From the NCBI GenBank assembly GCA_026874595.1, contig CM049314.1, positions 57,024,300-57,088,299 on the forward strand: 64,000 bases of DNA, written 5' to 3'. Below the pieces are notes generated by a model, which did not search any database, was not told the DNA's origin, and saw nothing but the letters and a program-made list of their open reading frames with translations. Position numbers and translations under genes: made by a program. This DNA comes from Sipunculus nudus. Taxonomy: Eukaryota; Annelida; Sipuncula; Golfingiida; Sipunculidae. Shown piece by piece: positions 61,581-64,000 of the stretch (position 1 is its first letter; the number at the start of each line of letters is the position of its first letter).

Positions 61581-63610
61581 CTAGAAGTAGATAAATATTT
61601 TAATTAAAAGTTTTTCTTTGCCCATGGCGCACCATTCCATTAATTGTCATTTAAACCCTTGAGAATCTTTAGAGATATTGTTAAGACAAGCAAACAGAGT
61701 TGACAGTGTAACCTCTGTGTTGAAACCAGGTGATTGTAAATTAGAGTGAGGTGTTATTCATGAATAAAAGTGTGGCTGATAATGACTGCACTTTGAACAA
61801 AAGAAAGTGAAGTGATTTTGTACTTTTTGAAAATAGAAATCCCATTCAGATGTTCAATGCAAGAGTTTCTCCTTTGGTCAAAGCTATAAATTATTTACAT
61901 GTTTGCTGCAGAAATTAAGCTCAGTCATTATTATGTATGTTTATAAATCATTTAACTTAATTTACTGGCAGATACTTTTGCTTCAGTGTCTTGAGAAAGG
62001 ATGAAGACAAAAATAAAACGGTTAAGATATCCCACAACTATGGTAATTCAGATACACAAAAAATATATATATATATCATATACAAAAAATACATAAAAAT
62101 TAAAATATACCAAGAGTTGATGTACACCTTAGAGAATTGGAACATTTAGAACAAACCTATTAATAGAAAGAATATTAATTGTAATAATTGTATATGTTGA
62201 CATTTAATATGAAGAAGGATAGACCTTGAAAAATCTTTTATCTGCTGGTATTAGCCTTTCAGTGGAAGGTAATTGCAGGTACTCAAAGACTTGTATTTAA
62301 ATGTAGCTTTCATTATGTTTAAAAAGAAAACGATTGGTTTTATGATGTCAAAGATAATGCCCATATTGCAGACACTTCAAAGTGGTAAAATGAACATATT
62401 TATAGCTAAGCAGGAACACGGAGGGTAATTAAACTACGCCATAGATCATAGCCCTATGTATTGATTTCAAACTGAGGGCAACTCGGTGACCTGAGAGGGA
62501 GGAATGGTTCTGAGAGGGAGAAATCGTTCCAATATTCCTTGTGAGATATTAATGGCTGGATATGGATGAGTGGTTTGATTTATTGAGCTTGAACTGCATT
62601 GTGGGATACGGCCTGGATCAGATTAAACACGCGCCAGACTCCCGTCAGTTCCGTCCCAGGTCTCCAGTCTTCCTGCCCCAAGTATCAGGAGGTTTAATTT
62701 GTTGTCTCAATTCGTGACAGGTCTTGACAGCTTTGTTCTTTAAGGAACACAACACATGATTACTTACTTGGGATGTTTCCTGAAACCGCAGAACTTCTGT
62801 TACCATAGGGAAATCAATGCTACAGTACTGTTTGAAAATAATACTGGATGCAAAGAATTCTGCTTCATTGTTTCAGGGACAAGTTGTGTATGATATCAGT
62901 AAATTTCTTATCATTGGTATTGTCTCAGTTTTGCTGAAGAGGCAGTGTGACATCCGCATTGAGTATCTTTAGAATACAGATAGAGGTTCTTTTTCCAGAT
63001 AAAAGTGAAATGCAAAATTTGGCGAACTTCATTTTCATATAATATCACAATGTTCAAATGCTGAAATTTTGCCCTGTCATGTTTTGATTAATTAGAAATT
63101 CCCCCCAGGTTGATATTTGAATATCTTTCAGGTATACCCCAGTTATATAAGATTTATGTTTTTTAACTCACACATTGTGATCTCGTATAACATGTATTCC
63201 TTTATATTCCTGTTTCTGTACATTCCTGTGTTCCAGACCTCTTCATCTTCCTCAGCTAATCTATGCAGTGTTCTTTTCATGATTGTCATTTGGCTCTTGC
63301 TATCTTTATTGATAATTAAGTCTCTTGCACATCTAATCAGTTTTGACATTCTTTACTATTCTACGTTACTGTATTCATTAATAGTGTACAGGATGTGAGG
63401 AGTTTGTCTTCATGCTTTTGGCAGTTGAAAGCATTACAGGTACAAGATTTGAAGTCTTTGCAGTACAATTTTGGGAGGATTTTTTTTCCCTTCAGCTAGA
63501 CCTTTGATTTGAAGAAGACTTATGTCAAGGGCTCATAAAATTGAGAAACACACTGGGAGGCATTGAGACAACATGATATTGTTCTGGAATAAAAAGCAAC
63601 GGTACTTTGA
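61581..63610. other. Unassigned intron; complex stretch 62400-62780
   Basis: Positions 62400-62780 are less AT-rich, repeat-poor and carry CTGAGAGGGAG in two direct copies (about 62491, 62510), CACGCGCC and GGTAATTAAACT-like motifs. This may be a regulatory block; no exon is supported. Confidence 0.35.
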
Positions 63611-63623
63611 TAAACTACTTGAA

Positions 63624-63665
63624 CATGAATATTCATCAGCTAGAACATGAATATTCATCAGCCAG
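63624..63665 (+). repeat. Two tandem copies containing the palindrome ATGAATATTCAT
   Basis: A roughly 21-bp segment GAACATGAATATTCATCAGC is repeated twice in a row, each copy containing the 12-bp perfect palindrome ATGAATATTCAT. Confidence 0.85.
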
Positions 63666-64000
63666 ACTTGAGCTGGTCCTCAAGAGAGGACAGATTAATC
63701 TCAGATGCCCGGCTGTGAATCTCCTCAAGTCAGGCAGAATAACTTTAAAACCGATTTACACTCAGTCTGTTAGGTTTTGATGTCCCTAGAGGTGAGCATC
63801 TGTGATTTATTTATGACCTCATGGTCACAGGTAAAGAAAACATCCGCCTTTAAAGTGCTTATTCATCCACTTCAGTCCATCAACTGACCTAAAACATCAC
63901 TAAATTGCTGCCAAAGGACCTATTCATTTGAGTTGTTTCAAGTGCAGCTAAGATTGTTTGACATTTCTGATATGTTAATTTCTGTTTCATACACAATGGT

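Larger units (their letters stand above)
54673..64000 (+). other. CASK: CASK intron 2 (5' part, over 9.3 kb)
   Basis: The intron starts with the canonical donor GTAAGT at 54673-54678. The next expected exon would continue the N-lobe with a LKREASICHML-like segment. No such coding stretch was recognised up to the window end, so the intron appears to run past 64000. It contains the third GATC-palindrome element, a SINE, an interspersed-repeat copy at 57725, and several compositionally complex stretches near 57 kb, 59.3 kb and 62.4-62.8 kb. Confidence 0.8.

Noticed and set aside
63117-63398. 93-codon hydrophobic frame
   Set aside because: T-rich sequence gives Phe/Leu/Ile-rich peptide by composition. 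No family match or splice context.

Overview
This looks like a piece of an animal nuclear genome: AT-rich, no long open reading frames with protein character, dense in transposable elements, minisatellites and poly-G/poly-C tracts. The repeat types suggest a mollusc, probably a bivalve. These include short elements carrying an (ACGG)n-type microsatellite like bivalve 'pearl' elements, tRNA-derived SINEs and many small inverted-repeat DNA elements. The taxon is an inference, not proven.

Only one protein-coding segment can be supported. It is a 113-bp exon at 54560-54672 (+), with a good acceptor and a GTAAGT donor. It encodes the glycine-loop/beta3-lysine part of the CaM-kinase-like domain of CASK (Caki/LIN-2), corresponding to about residues 21-57 of the mammalian protein, i.e. 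exon 2. On this reading 1-54559 is the 3' part of a CASK intron 1 longer than 54 kb, and 54673-64000 is the 5' part of an intron 2 longer than 9 kb. No exon 1 or exon 3 was found.

Layout. 0-13 kb: a 1.5-kb hAT-type element with perfect 8-bp target duplications (182-1707), a Harbinger-like MITE (2681-3019), a 20-bp-arm hairpin, a mariner-like MITE, a truncated SINE, and a second hAT-like element rich in ATTTGCAT octamers (11064-12154). 13-20 kb: mostly unassigned, plus a fold-back-like element built from 89-bp tandem units (17992-18798). 21-28 kb: the first of three long-inverted-repeat elements packed with GATC palindromes (21347-23332), then a nested repeat cluster with a 99.5% identical 861-bp duplication. 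28-37 kb: a 55-bp tandem array, a SINE fragment, two related pearl-like elements (one split by a MITE, the other showing the empty site), and the second GATC element. 39-50 kb: small MITEs and two large independent minisatellites, 44 x 45 bp and 41 x 46 bp. 50-64 kb: an intact SINE, CASK exon 2, the third GATC element, another SINE, and some compositionally complex stretches that may be regulatory.

The window therefore describes the anatomy of a giant intron, not a set of cooperating genes. The most unusual item is the three-copy family of long-terminal-inverted-repeat elements whose arms are mosaics of GATC-centred palindromes; I do not recognise it as a named family.
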